Of a DNA stretch of 64,000 bases, positions 50,301 through 61,100 are shown one piece after another. The stretch covers positions 1,835,804 to 1,899,803 of the forward strand of contig JAAGOF010000109.1 of assembly GCA_010645155.1 (NCBI GenBank), written 5' to 3'. The DNA is from Tigriopus japonicus (lineage: Eukaryota; Arthropoda; Copepoda; Harpacticoida; Harpacticidae). Numbering within the stretch: the stretch's first letter is position 1; every line of letters starts with the position of its first letter. The position numbers and the translations under genes are program-made. The notes beneath the pieces were generated by a model. The model was not told where the DNA came from and made no database searches. It saw only the letters and a program-made list of their open reading frames with translations.

Positions 50301-51394
50301 TTCTTACCAATAAAACCCTTTACAATGTCCCTTTAAATTGCATAGTACTGTACTCGTGGGCTCAAAGCTCTTTGATCGTAAATTTGTGGGCCCCAGAACC
50401 TTCCAACCTCTGTTTGGTGAGCCCCTGACAACATGTAATCAAATTTGTGGGCTTTGACCCAAAATAGGTTGTCGACCCCTGACCTTCGGAATTTTCACCA
50501 ATTTAAACAATTATTTTCCCCTTTTTCCCGACAAATTCGGCATTTTCATTCATTTCTTCAAATTATTTTGTCGAAAAAAGGTAACTAAAAAGCTAACTTT
50601 TTTGTTGTTCGTGCCAACTAAAAAACTGCTCTCTAGTATATTTTATTATTTAATTGCTAGAATACGAATCGTGGTAAATCGAGTTAAAAATGTAGTTTCA
50701 TAGAACTTCTTCAAAAGAAAAAAAATCCGGTAAAAAAGCTCTGTCTCGCAAAGAAAGCTAGAGTGCCGCTATCATAACTTCTCTGGGTTGGTTAAGAACG
50801 ACATCCACCCTTGCCTCTGTTGATTTAGAGCGAGAGAGTGTGGTCCAAAGTTCCACACTCATTTCTGACCCAAGCCAATGTTATTTATGGGTGTCTAAAT
50901 CCACAGCAGCTCTTCTCTCCTTCCATGGATTGAATGATCCTCTCAGTTTGAGTCTTTTCAATTTCCTTGGAACAGCCTTACCAGGATCCAAAGTGTTGCT
51001 TGATGATGACAGAGATGGATCCCAACTCGTTTCCCGCAACGTTCCTGTACATGAATTATTCAATCCCTTAGGAGAGCTGCTTCCAGTTTAAACGTAGTCG
51101 TTGTCATTTGGCGTTTTCTTCTTGAACCTTTCTAATGTGTCCCCTTCTACCTCTCTGTGTACTTTCCAGACCAGCGGCCTTCAAAGCAGTGGCCTTGGCA
51201 CTTCCTTTTATGGAAGCGACGTCTCCGCCTCAGGGTTGTCTTCGAGAAATAATTGGCGAGGGAACGGTGGAACGAGCAATTACCCAAATAACCACAGCCA
51301 CAATAACCCCCACGTGCTCGGTAGTGGGCATCATCTTCACCATCAACAACAACGGAGAGACATCCCTCTCAACATGTATTCTAGACATTATTGA
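20395..51394 (+). CDS. Mucin-like type I membrane protein: Ser/Thr-rich stalk, EGF, SEA-like, EGF, TM, Pro-rich tail
   Basis: Fourteen coding exons in this model: 20395-20440, 32777-34894, 35031-35171, 35594-35792, 36931-37067, 37878-38005, 38163-38345, 38412-38701, 39101-39226, 39300-39582, 40269-41046, 41969-42039, 42383-42601, 51170-51394. All joins match in phase and total 1,648 codons including the stop. Signal peptide: MKLPIVALVILTLIQ, then DLSQA with likely cleavage before QETP. Residues 16-720 are Ser/Thr/Pro-rich and fit dense O-glycosylation. EGF-like 839-879, SEA-like ~885-985, Ca-binding EGF from 1009 (DLNEC), membrane helix ~1097-1121, cytoplasmic tail 1122-1647. An in-frame ATG at 20356 would add 13 residues. 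It probably works as an apical or epithelial surface mucin with an intracellular adaptor-binding tail; that role is inferred. I do not recognise a named orthologue. The link of exon 1 across 12.3 kb rests on phase and signal-peptide logic only. Confidence 0.72.
24578..24882. mobile_element. hAT-like miniature element, 305 bp
   Basis: The left end reads TACTGATGTGTTTCGAG. The reverse complement of the right end reads TAGTGATGTGTTTGAACC. Both continue to a GGCAG/GCCAG-TTTTG block. The flanks are a perfect 8-bp direct repeat, TTATTTTG, at 24570-24577 and 24883-24890. A 14-bp perfect palindrome, TCGAACTAGTTCGA, sits near 24750. No transposase is encoded. The perfect duplication argues for a genuine transposition into intron 1 of the mucin-like gene. 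Confidence 0.82.
26121..26151 (+). repeat. TA-rich simple repeat
   Basis: An alternating ATACATATGCATATGTATAC-type tract with palindromic ATATGCATAT, inside intron 1 of the mucin-like gene. Ordinary microsatellite. Confidence 0.7.
32777..34894 (+). other. Exon 2: Ser/Thr-rich ectodomain (residues 16-721)
   Basis: A 2.1-kb exon encoding a disordered Ser/Thr/Glu/Pro-rich stalk. It is mucin-like in composition, with Cys essentially absent. One more hydrophobic, possibly conserved island lies near residues 355-375 (NDLLNGLFNVVGEGLTLAT). It is followed by a basic stretch (KPKKNPTRINNRGPPR) and then the Thr tract. The frame runs back to an ATG at 32722, but that read-through start gives no signal peptide and lies across a good acceptor, so it is not taken as the start. 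Confidence 0.8.
34519..34653 (+). repeat. Poly-threonine (ACN) coding microsatellite
   Basis: About 45 consecutive codons are nearly all ACA, ACC or ACT (Thr), with a few Ser codons, in frame in the mucin-like exon. The mixed third bases show that the tract is conserved at the amino-acid level, or old, and is not a pure slippage product. It would give a dense O-glycan patch. It is likely to vary in length between individuals. The antisense strand reads as a spurious poly-valine frame. Confidence 0.93.
36931..38701 (+). other. Exons 5-8: EGF, SEA-like, Ca-binding EGF cassette
   Basis: Exon 5 (36931-37067) carries one six-Cys EGF (C at DTC, TTC, EVC, SSC, FC, QKC). Exons 6 and 7 (37878-38005, 38163-38345) carry a ~100-residue SEA-like domain. 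Its start (RIFWSGNYLNPNSREY) and the later FFPMNGKVTVNTTMTL strand align with SEA topology. The usual G-SVVV self-cleavage site reads G950-K951-V-T-V, without the nucleophilic Ser. Exon 8 (38412-38701) has a Ca-binding EGF (DLNEC, then CHEYARCVNLFGSFTCQC) and the start of a third short Cys-rich unit (CSKDFCYGRGVC) finished in exon 9. Confidence 0.78.
39101..39226 (+). other. Exon 9: end of last EGF and the transmembrane helix
   Basis: Encodes ECKGNFYGRQCDIDGE and then about 25 hydrophobic residues (VVMVAIGASITAVFII and on to FCLCMW), with basic residues following from exon 10 (SRKWKKEQQK). The charge pattern places the EGF side outside and the long tail inside. The CLC cluster at the inner face is a possible palmitoylation site. 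Confidence 0.88.
39300..42601 (+). other. Exons 10-13: cytoplasmic Pro-rich tail
   Basis: Exons 39300-39582 (Gly-rich; ends AQMAEAAAMSQNVYA), 40269-41046 (many polyproline motifs: PPPPNFAPPPLPR, LPRRPPRP, LPPRRPPRL, LPPRPQRLPEP), 41969-42039 and 42383-42601. The Pro motifs are of the kinds bound by SH3 and WW domains, and several Tyr sites could be phosphorylated. Exon 12 was found by requiring a phase-1 acceptor (TTTCTAG at 41968) and a phase-0 donor (GTGCGT at 42040). It reads LTYTLPVPPNPLSSPTRS, like its neighbours. If the donor at 41047 is not used, translation stops at 41060 after KPPSKRP. Confidence 0.75.
43122..43155 (+). repeat. Short tandem repeat (ACAATTTGCA-like)
   Basis: Three to four 10-bp units of the form TTTACAATC, TACAATTTAC, AATTTGCAAT. 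Intronic, no coding role seen. Confidence 0.7.
46108..46430 (+). repeat. Dispersed repeat with fold-back core, copy 1
   Basis: The core has inverted arms at 46217-46271 (ATTTCAATTTTCCGCTCAAT, then CGGAGTCAAAAGTTATG) and 46374-46428, whose reverse complement reads ATTTCAATTTTCAACTTAAT then CGGAGTCAAAAGTTATG. A second copy in the opposite orientation is at 62714-63058. It shares GCAAGA(A/G)GCACTGAATTT, GAGTGGGAGGCTAATGG, ACTGAAGAGAGCATAGAAT and GCCCTTTTGT. No open frame is conserved. Likely a miniature DNA element; ends and target duplication are not clear. Confidence 0.78.
48635..49140. repeat. Diverged inverted pair with coding-like frames
   Basis: Segment 48635-48800 (read on minus) and segment 48989-49140 (read on plus) encode related peptides. 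The minus copy reads DNSRTGKIFLGCSS then MDERDKNPRFDPEESF and RGI..I.VH. The plus copy reads DNSRNGKIFLSCS then MDEHKETPRFGPWESF and RGI..I.VH. Differences spare the peptide pattern more than the DNA. They look like remnants of two copies of one protein-coding element, head to head, now without a complete gene. The family is not recognised. Confidence 0.65.
50350..50481 (-). mobile_element. Truncated copy of the 18070-18298 hAT-like element
   Basis: Aligns with the reverse complement of the inner and right part of the 18070-18298 element: CGTGGGCTCAAAGCTCTTTG versus TGTGGGCCCAAACCTCTTTG, GAGCCCCTGACAACATG versus GGGCCCCTGACAACACG, ATCAAATTTGTGGGC versus ATCAAATTTCGTGGGC. The terminus is GTTGTCGACCCCTG. 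The other terminus is missing. It is clearly older than the first copy. Confidence 0.85.
51170..51394 (+). other. Exon 14: C-terminal exon of the mucin-like protein
   Basis: Reads in phase 0 from the acceptor and encodes 74 residues rich in Gly, Ser, Asn and His (SNYPNNHSHNNPHVLGSG, then HHLHHQQQRR), ending NMYSRHY before TGA. The composition suits an intracellular disordered tail end. The join to exon 13 across 8.6 kb is supported by matched phase and a following poly(A) signal, not by transcript data. Confidence 0.65.
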
Positions 51395-51591
51395 TCTTAG
51401 TGAAACCCAAGCAAAGGACTCTAAGGTGCTCTGGAGAATCTCAGAGACCTTGATTTGTTTGGTTATGAACCACATGTGGCTTTAGAGTGTTCCAAGGTTA
51501 GGGTTCGTGTGATTTACGTGGCATTTCTATGTTCCCAATTTTATATTGTACTGTACGTGAGCGTACATGTTCTAATTGCAATAATTACGAA

Positions 51592-51597
51592 AATAAA
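51592..51597 (+). terminator. Poly(A) signal AATAAA
   Basis: AATAAA lies about 200 nt after the TGA at 51392-51394, in the expected place for 3' end formation of the mucin-like transcript. It is also ahead of the convergent GPCR gene that ends at 52122. Confidence 0.6.
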
Positions 51598-52121
51598 ATA
51601 CCGAATATGTGATGACATCGAGCTGAATCTATATATTTCATAATGTGACATACGTACACTGACACACGTTCATCAATTATATGATTGGTTGTGTGAAATA
51701 CAGCTCAGGTAAGGTTGTGCTCCAGAAGATTTAGAGTAGTCTATTGGATAACAAGCATGCAGGAAGGACACGAATAATAAAGTTAAGTCGCCGGAAAAAT
51801 ATGGTTCTACAGTGATTTGGCACTCCTTGATTACAATTTCTCGATCTGCAGTTGAATGAGGAGTCAACAAGAGATTTTCAACTAGACAGATCCATTCGTT
51901 CCAACTCATCTTGGTTTCACAGCTTCATCTTGAGCAAGAATGGATTCATCCCGAACATAAACACTGCCTTGCTACACATAAAATCTATATGAGTATATTC
52001 ACGATCATCATGATTATAATAATAACCTTGGTTTCTGGTAGAACGTTTTCTGACACTGAACACTACATCATCACAGTTGAGCTACACATGAGTTTCTTTT
52101 CCCTAGTGTTCCCGTTCTCGC

Positions 52122-55100
52122 CTAAACTTGCGTGGTTTGAGTGAGACCATTTTGAGTTTCCATGAGAGGGCTACCCTCCGGTGAGACCATATCAATGGTC
52201 TTTCCCCCCACTGTGGTCATTCCATTCGAGGACTTGAAACCGTTCAAACTGATGGCCTCTTTCAATCCATTGTTGATCACCCCCAATGAATTGGCCACAC
52301 CGTTGTTATTGGCCGCCACCATGGCCGATCTCCGGGTTGGATCCTTCTTGAAACCGAACCTGGAACCCACGCTATTCAGGGTATGGACCACTTGAAGTCG
52401 GAATCTCGAGCTGAGAATACAGTAGATCAGACTGTTGACCGAACTATTGAGAACCAAGAGCAGATGACTGACGTAAGCGAACACGTGGACCCATAATGAG
52501 AAGGATCGCTTGTTATGCTCGCCGCACAATCGGGCTTGGGTGGACACAAACACCTCGTGAAGCCCCAGGAATATCCGGGGGAAATGTGACACGAGAAAGA
52601 AGATGACGATCCCCATGAAGATGACGGCCAAGTTGTCCTCGTAGCGTCTGCGATTGGCGTTCACATTCCGTCGTTGGACTTGACATGCGTCGCGTTTTGA
52701 AGTGGCAGGTTGGTCTTTATCTCCACTGTTGGAATTGCTTGACGGAGGTCTAGGACATCTTCTCTTGCGACGGACCTGAAATTTGAAGATACAGGTACCT
52801 ATGAAGCTGACATAGTGAATACTTTTGCAACTGGGTCTAACTTGGTGGTTGTTTTTTACGGGGAACTAGAACAGGATGTTTGCTTGTCTCGAGCAATGCA
52901 ATTTTTGTGAGTGACAGGGTACCATTAGCTAGACGACAATCGCCAAAAGAGCGACGAGACAAGTAAGAACATGGATCCATTTGGCGAATGGTCTGTCAGG
53001 TACTAAGTGAATTTGTAAAATATATATTTAGCGCTCAAAATGTTCCAGCTTTGTAAGTTGAAATTTTGCCAAGGTTTTGAGGATCATGGGAAATAGTTCC
53101 GCTGATTTGTTACAATTGAGTCACCAAACCTCTTTCATTATTTGCTTTTTTTTCAATATTCAAGACCAAAGTTTGTAGGGGGTAAAACTCAAAGCACGAC
53201 GTAATACTATGATCCCATTACTGATTAGGCCGACTATTTTGCATTTGAAATCCAAGTCGTTTCGCTTGATAACCCTTCAGTGAACCGGAGCAAATTATTC
53301 CTGGTTCTTTCAGTTGGGAACGGCCACGAGTTGGAATGACAATTTGGAAAAATGGAATATATTCTCTTGAAATCTTTCGTCCATGGACATCTTGTGAAAC
53401 TCAATCTTGGCCTTTCATTTTTTGCTCCCCGAGACAAGAATCGAAGCCTCACCATGACAATCTATTTTGGCTGAAAGATCAGATGATGGTGGGATTTGCC
53501 ATTTTAGATCGATTGTTACTTATTTTTGACAAGGCGACACGCCATTACCGATTTATGAGTCACACATTAGAAAGAAAGAACGGGATCTACACTATACCAT
53601 GGTATTTGCACAGGGATTTTGTCTTCTCCAATATTTGGGACAAAAGCCAAATTGTTTCATCGCAACTGTGTTTTGTTGCCTGCCAATGGGCTTTGTACCA
53701 TTATTGACTTCCAAAGTTTTTTTTCGGATCTTGGATCACATTCCGTAAAAGCTTTCCCCGAGGATTACCAGACTGATATACGAGCAAAAACAAAAAGTTT
53801 ACCGGGCAGAAGAATCTTAATTTCCACACTTATTAATTTTAAGTTCACGGGAAATTTTAAGGAAACAAATCAGGATCTACAAAGATCAAACCAGACTCAA
53901 GTTTGATCAAAAAGTGCTGAAGTTTTGCTCATTCATTGTGTTGTTAAGAATAGCATTGCCTAAGGCAAATTGCGAAAGCAGAGGGAAAAAATCTCTTGTC
54001 GTTCCTTTGATCTTCATAGTTGATTAAGTAAAAGTCTTTCAAGCAGTTTGCAAAATGTAGAAAAATGATAGGGCGAATCTACTTCGGTTAATCCGCTTAG
54101 ATGTAGGAAATGTCAGGCAATCGAGACAAACCCTAGGGCAAATGTGTAGAAGGAGGTTTCAAAGAGTGAGAAAATGAAATGGAATGCCTCTAGAAGAGGT
54201 TGGTCAATAGTTAAGTAAAACGGTAATTGCAATTCTTGAGTGATGAAAGCTTTGCAATGTTGACAATTATTTTACCTTAGAAACATGACAAATGTTCCAT
54301 GTTGCAGTCTTTCGAAGGAGCATCTTTGGTTAGAATGTGCAAAGTCCGATCCAACACTGAACAGATTTCAAGCTTAAAGTTTGACCCGGAGCGAATATAG
54401 GGTAAACGTAACAGAAAACTTGCCTCTCATTATTGACACTATTTTGAAATACTTTGTTGTTACAATAATGTTAAGCATTTTTGTTTGAATTTTTTCTTTG
54501 TTTAGTTTCTTAAACCCCAGAGGGTGCTTATATGTCACGGGTGAAATAAAGGGAGCAAAATGTTTGCTTTTCTCAAAGAATTTACACGATTAAGTAGGCG
54601 TATCAATACTTTTGGCAAATATAAATGGAGTGGAACTTTCTTCAAAAGAACTCAGATCATAACTGTTAAATATTAAGTACAAGTGGTGTGTGTTCTCTCC
54701 ATGACCGAGATGCTAAGAGCCCAAGAATTGGGTAATTGAGGTCATTGAGCTGTTACAAAAAGCTGAATTCGGTTTTAAAACAAAACTTAGGGGTTTCGCG
54801 AGAGGTCATAAAACTTGAGTGGGAGGCATCAACGGCCCACCAAACCGACGGAAGTGAGAACATAGGCACACCACTTTGAAAACAAGCTCCAACTCCACAA
54901 AACATCATCTCAGGGCCAACATGAGAGCCGTTTCCTGCTGACACCAGTAATGTAGGAAGACAGCCTCCAACTTACAACGGGCAGGCTGGGCAGATCTATC
55001 CAACTTGGATTAAAGTTCTAGAGATAAAAATGCCTCTTGGCCTTGAGTTAGGTCTGTGCAATTTTAGTTTCAGCACATTTCATAAGTCCGCCAAGGGTGC

Positions 55101-58100
55101 CAAGTGACTTGATTTATCATGCATTGCTCTCGGTCAATTTAAAAAATCAAGTGCGCGATTTCACCACTGACGCCCTGAAATCGAAAATTCCGATTTTGAA
55201 TCACGTAACTAAATGTGTTCAAATTCGCATCCCATTGCATTCAGTCCAGGTTTGGTGATTCCAAAATAATTCCAAACGCCTAGATTTTTCTCCTAGAGGT
55301 CTAGGAGCAGTGACACTCGGAAAATATTTGAAGTTGGAAACATTAAGTTACTTGATTCAAAACCGGAATTTGTAATTTCAGGGTGTCACTGGCAGATTTG
55401 CTCACTCAATTGCTTTGCTCGAACAAGAGAAATGCTTGATCAATCAAGTCATTTGACACCCTTGTTGCCAGAATGATGAAATATTTCCAAAGCACAGATC
55501 CGCTGACTATAATGGAGTGACACCTCTGTACCTAGAACTGTAATTTCTCCGATTTTAAGACTATCAGCCTTTGGTTTGACACAAACAAAAACTGTTGTTA
55601 GCTTTTTCAACCTCAAATCATATGGTTCGCAAGGCAAGCCATGGAACAATAGAACTAACTCAGGGTTTTCCCTCGACCTTTGAATTCATTTAAAAATCCG
55701 CAAAGTGGCTTTCGTCACAGTTGCAAAAGCCAATCCGAGCTTCAAAACTACCTCATGACGGAGGATCTATGGAAAGGTGAACCCAACTTGTTGCATTAGT
55801 CACAAACACGCATTCTCATCGTTGTGGAACAAAGGCCTTCATTTTGTGTATTCCAAGAGGAACAGGTTTCGTATAATGTACCGTGTGAGGATGATCAAGT
55901 ATCATGAACAACCGGATGTGAAAATGGTGCAAGAGCACGACATCATCGTGGGCCTTTGTTTACATTGGTTTTGTGGTGTGCTCCTTTGGTTTTCCCAACC
56001 AATAATGTGAAACCTCTCTCTCCCATCATAAACCAAAACCGCTCTTGGCGTTCCAATGTTCCAATGCCCTTGGGACATTTGGTGGGGAGTAAGTGATAAA
56101 GTGATAAAAAATGCATCGAAACAAAACCATTTCTTGTCACTTTTGAAGACATCATTTGTTTTGAAGGCTTCAAATCGATGTATTTATAAAGTTGAATAAA
56201 CACCCAGCTAAAGTGGTCGCTTTGAGAATGGCAGGGGGAGTTAGGAAAGTCTTTTCCAGACTCCACTTTTTGCAACCGTTGGAAAAAGTTTAGCGACCAG
56301 ATTTATCATGTTAGCAATACCACCCACAAATTACTTTATCTCGCTGGAAAATAGGAGGTTTGTTTCCTTGGCGAAAAAAGCCTTTTGTAGTCCAAATTTG
56401 TGAGATAAAGCGTGATTAATCCCAGTTCCGAGAAAATTTGGTTCCTCCTCTCTTTGTAAATTTCCGCTTTTTCTCTCTCAAAACTTCGCTTGATTTCATT
56501 AAGCCTTGAATAACTACTCAAATCATTCTGGGACTGACGGAAAATCATGGTTCCTCTTTAGTTCCAATTGGACTTTGTTGAAGAGACACTTGGTTAAGAT
56601 CCTCAAATTTCGAAACCAATTGCTCTTGTCCCAATAATGTCAAGCGATCCTTCAGCTTTGGTTCGCCTTTGATCCACGGTCTTTATTGCATTCCACGTTT
56701 CCACGGGGGCTTACAACAAGTCCTTGGATCCGTGAATCTTGATTGCTCACTAAATATACGTTCATTCTATTCTCAAGGACGCTTGTGTACACATATATTA
56801 TTATGGTTAGATCTTTATTCGTTTAGCCAGACTTTGTGCGACCTTCATTTGTACGGCCCTCTATTATTCTCTAGAGAGAAAGTAGTGAAGGAGCTCATGT
56901 CCACAAGTTCCATAATGGGAACAAATTGAAGGACCACACTGAGCAGGCGTTGAATGCCTGGAAAAACGCGTAAGATTCATTGCTTGGGCTGTAGAAAATG
57001 TTTCTTTAGAACTCGTTATTCCGTTATGGTGAACTTGAATTCAAAATAGAAACAATGCGGTTTTGGTGGGTGTCTTTTTAATACTTGAAGCTTCTCAAGT
57101 TAGTTCAAGCAAACGGTGAAAGAACAAAAGAACTTGATCACTAGCTTGCAAATGCAATTGCACTCGAATTAGACTAGTTTATGCGAAGAATAAATTTCAT
57201 GATGAATAACTAGAGTTTCCTTAAAAAGGGCTTATTTCAAATTTGTGATCTTCGGTTAAATTGGATATTTCGAGATTGTCATGTGGTTTGGTGGAAGTTT
57301 GGCAATTTTAGAGACAACTTTTAACCAAAAAGTTGAAAATCTGTTTTAACCAAAGATAAATTATGTGATTAAATGGAGCATATTAGAAACGTAGAAAACC
57401 CCTTGGATGAAGATGCTCCGCTGATTTCCAAAGAAAATGTGTGTCATTATTTCAAAATCCAAGCGGATCAATAGAAAATTGATTGTAACTAATTAGAGAA
57501 CCCAAAAAATCTAATTTAATTTAGTATAGTGTATTTTAATATTTTGCCCTTTTTGGCGAACTCTTAAATATTTCCTCAATTTTTTTTTTTTTTTTTGCAC
57601 AAAAAAAAATATTTTTGTCCTCTAAAAATTCTCATCAATATTTGTCACCATATTTGGCAAGAAACGTTACAACTTCAATCAGCGATGCCAAATGGCAGTT
57701 TTAATTGCCACTTTTTGTTTGATAGCGTTAAAATAGTAGTGCGGGGGAGAAAGTGGCGGAACATGGCAGCATAGAAAAACTCTGTGGCAATGAAAATTTT
57801 AAGGCGCAATAATAGAGAAAAAATAGAGAAAATAGGCAAACAATTTCAACCTTAAAACGAGAACGAAAATTCTCACCACCATTTCTCACGGAAGAATCTG
57901 CCATACTAACGTTATTGAAAACTACTTCATTGCTAGAAAGTGCCAAATAAGCTACCAAACTACTTTAAAAGTCTATTTTTAGTAGGTTTCAAAGTTTACT
58001 TACCATATTTTTGTTATTTGTCCATTTTTCTTTAAAATCACCTAAGATTTTGGCTCTTTCCATTGTTTTTTCTCGAACTCCCTAATAATAATCCGTATTG

Positions 58101-61100
58101 CGATAGTTTTATGAAATATCGAATGCAGTTTATATTTATCTCATTAATAATTTGTCTTCGAAATGGTTGATTCTCATGTTGGAAAATTAATGATCGAAGA
58201 CAAGATTTATAAATGAATCATGTAAGGTAAAACTTCCTGCTTTTTGTTGAATTTACTGTTTGAAAAGAAAAATGAGAACGTGATTTTTACCATCTTTAGA
58301 CGTTAGAACAATTATAAATGTAGACTTCATGAAACCTAGAAAGATTTGTAAAATCGAAATTGTTTTCTTATCCAAATCAAAGTTGAACTGTTTTGCAATT
58401 TTTAGTTTCCATTCAAATGTATGAATCATATGTGGATGTATTGGGATCTAGGAAAAACACCACACTGAGAAATCTTTCATTTCAACAAGCCCAGTTAAAA
58501 ATTAAAGAATGACATATTCATCTGTTCTCCAATTCAGAAAATATTCAATTAGTGAGGAGCTCCTTATCTTTAGGTCCAACACTTGCGTGAAAGGAGGACG
58601 TCAATGTAGTTAACAATTTCCTATCCTAAAGAGCTCGTGGTTAATGGGGCCCATTAGTCTCAGTTTTCGAGGCCTGGAATGTTACCGGAGAATTCTTGGC
58701 CATTTTATTGCTCTTCGCTTCGCTACTAAAAAAAAATATTCAAGTTACCAGGTGACAAACGCATGAACTTCAAGGGGGATGCCAGGTGTGGATTCGCGTA
58801 CCCGGTTTTACTTCAAATGCTTGCAAAGTACCAATAAAATGAGAAATGCTCTTCAGTTCTTCAGTCCATCGTTAAGGACTTGAAACATACATAAACTTAA
58901 AATATCGCTCTTCATGAGCTAAAAGTTTGATCGATGAGTGTTAATTGCGCGGTTGTGCTGCTTTTGTAATTGATACATTTTCGTCACAACATGGAAAATT
59001 ATGAAAAATTGTTAAAGCGTGCATACTTGATCAAATTCAATGGAAATGGGGTATAAAGAGCACAATGTTCACACATGGGCCTACTTCATTCCCATTACTT
59101 GGTAATGAGTAATTAGTTCCAAGCTTTTGGAGACTGGGGGAGAATTAGACTAATGAACCGGTGAATCACACCTGGTTTTACGTACATGATGAAAATGATG
59201 GGTTCCAATAAACTTTTTTATCCTCGCTCTAGTGATTACTAGTGTCCCTTTTGGCAAACGTTAGATATTTTTCTTGACAATATTACTATCTCAAAAAGTA
59301 GCCCATTTTGATAACGCAACGCTACTGAAAAGAAATATCAATAAAAAAAAAAGATACTGCACGTTTATTGACGTTACAGAGCTTCAAAATCCACGCTCAT
59401 AGGAGCTGACGTTCAAAAACAGGTCCAAGTGGCCGTCAAAGTCGATCAGGGCCAAACTATTTTGAGTTATCTACCAAAATTTGTTGTCCTAAGAGTTCCT
59501 GGTCACCCTGCATGTCTAAAACCACTAAGTCTAAAACTGATCATAAGCGTCAACGCTGAAATAAATTACGTTGTTCAAGCTGACATTTAGCTCGATCCAA
59601 TGCGCCGTTAAAAACTTCCTCAAACAGTGTAAACTTCTCTAGTGTGACAAGCATATTATTTTCAAACATTCAATCATAACACTTCAACTTCCATTATAAT
59701 ACTCCTTAGAACGCAACAAACGATATTACACATTTGTGCAAAAGTTGTACGAAATTTCATGCCATACAACACCATGTTTTTCTCGACCATCCCAGATTCT
59801 TCCTAACCCTTGTCTCAAGATTCTCGAATCCACGCCTCTTTTTCCTGAAAGTGACTTTGGGGCTTTGTTTATAAATGGTCTCGTGGTTTGTTTTGTTTGG
59901 AAAATACGGGTGTCGTCTTGCAAAATGTTGGATCTAGTTGTAGTATCGTATATAATTTCTTACTTCTTGGTTCTACATCTGAACGAGGTTCAATGTCCCA
60001 CAAAATCTTACAGACCCCAAGCTTAGTGGTAATCCCCGCATAATATTTGCAAATATTTTCCCATCTCGTTCAATTCACAATTGCATGCTGCATTGCAGAG
60101 TGCGATTTGGAACTGTTCAACGTTATACTTTCTGTAGCACGTATTAGGTCTTTGGCTCCATTTTTGCCCTTTTTGGCCAATGTTTAGGGGTGAAGATTTT
60201 TTGCACAACGTTTTATGCACAAATTGTTTTTGATGGAATCGACCCACGAGACCTAATTTTCGACCTGAACAAAACGACATAAAAAATCGATTAGAAGAGA
60301 AAGAGCCCATAAATTTTCGACCTAAACAACCGAGGCCAAAAATGTTTTGAACAAAAAATAAAGGCCATCATTTCTCGATATTTGCATGTTCGGAAGTGAT
60401 GAAATGTATTTAGTGTTTAAACTCTTCAGCAATGTTGATCCCTACCAATTTATAAGTTTTTAAAGTAAAAAATGAAGGTCTCCACAAGCAATATTTTACC
60501 CAAATTTTAATCGTGCAAAATTCAAAGAAAGTGTGACAAATATTCAATATGTTTGAGCAGATTTTAGAGGTTATTGAAATATACCTAAATAACTTTAAAT
60601 GTATTTTTTTGAACAATTTTTTGCCCATTGGACTTTTAAAGCCACACTTTGATCAAATGGAGAAACAAAAAGAACAAAACATCTCAAATAGATTTTTAGG
60701 CGACCTGCTACAATAAGACAAACCCAAAGGGGTAGTTTCAGCTGATATTTAAAAAACGTCCATTTTCACTTAAAATATTTTTTTTTCTTGCCACAGTTTC
60801 AAAAATTGTAAAAAAATGAAAACTAATGTGAAAGAAGTTTTTTTTGCATTTTTTTTTTTACAATCCGGGTTATTTCACTTTCTTTCATACCATTGCCAGA
60901 AAATGTCAATCAATCAGAAAATGTCAATCTCAAAGATTTTCACAAAAAATGCAGCTAATACTTTTACTTTCAAACGCCGAACGAGACACTGTTGACCTTA
61001 GAAGGATATTTTCTGATTTTTGGCTCCACAATTATGTTTTTGTGAATTTTTATCCAAGAACTGTCAAATCGCTTTCAAGTGCGGAATATCGAAATAGATG

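Larger units (their letters stand above)
42602..51169 (+). other. Intron 13 of the mucin-like gene (8.6 kb)
   Basis: Donor GTAAGT directly after 42601 and acceptor ACTTTCCAG ending at 51169, both phase 0. It contains a short 10-bp tandem repeat (43122-43155), a dispersed repeat with internal palindrome (46108-46430), a diverged inverted pair with coding-like frames (48635-49140) and a truncated hAT-like copy (50350-50481). An 84-codon open frame at 50840-51091 is discussed in the findings. Confidence 0.6.
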
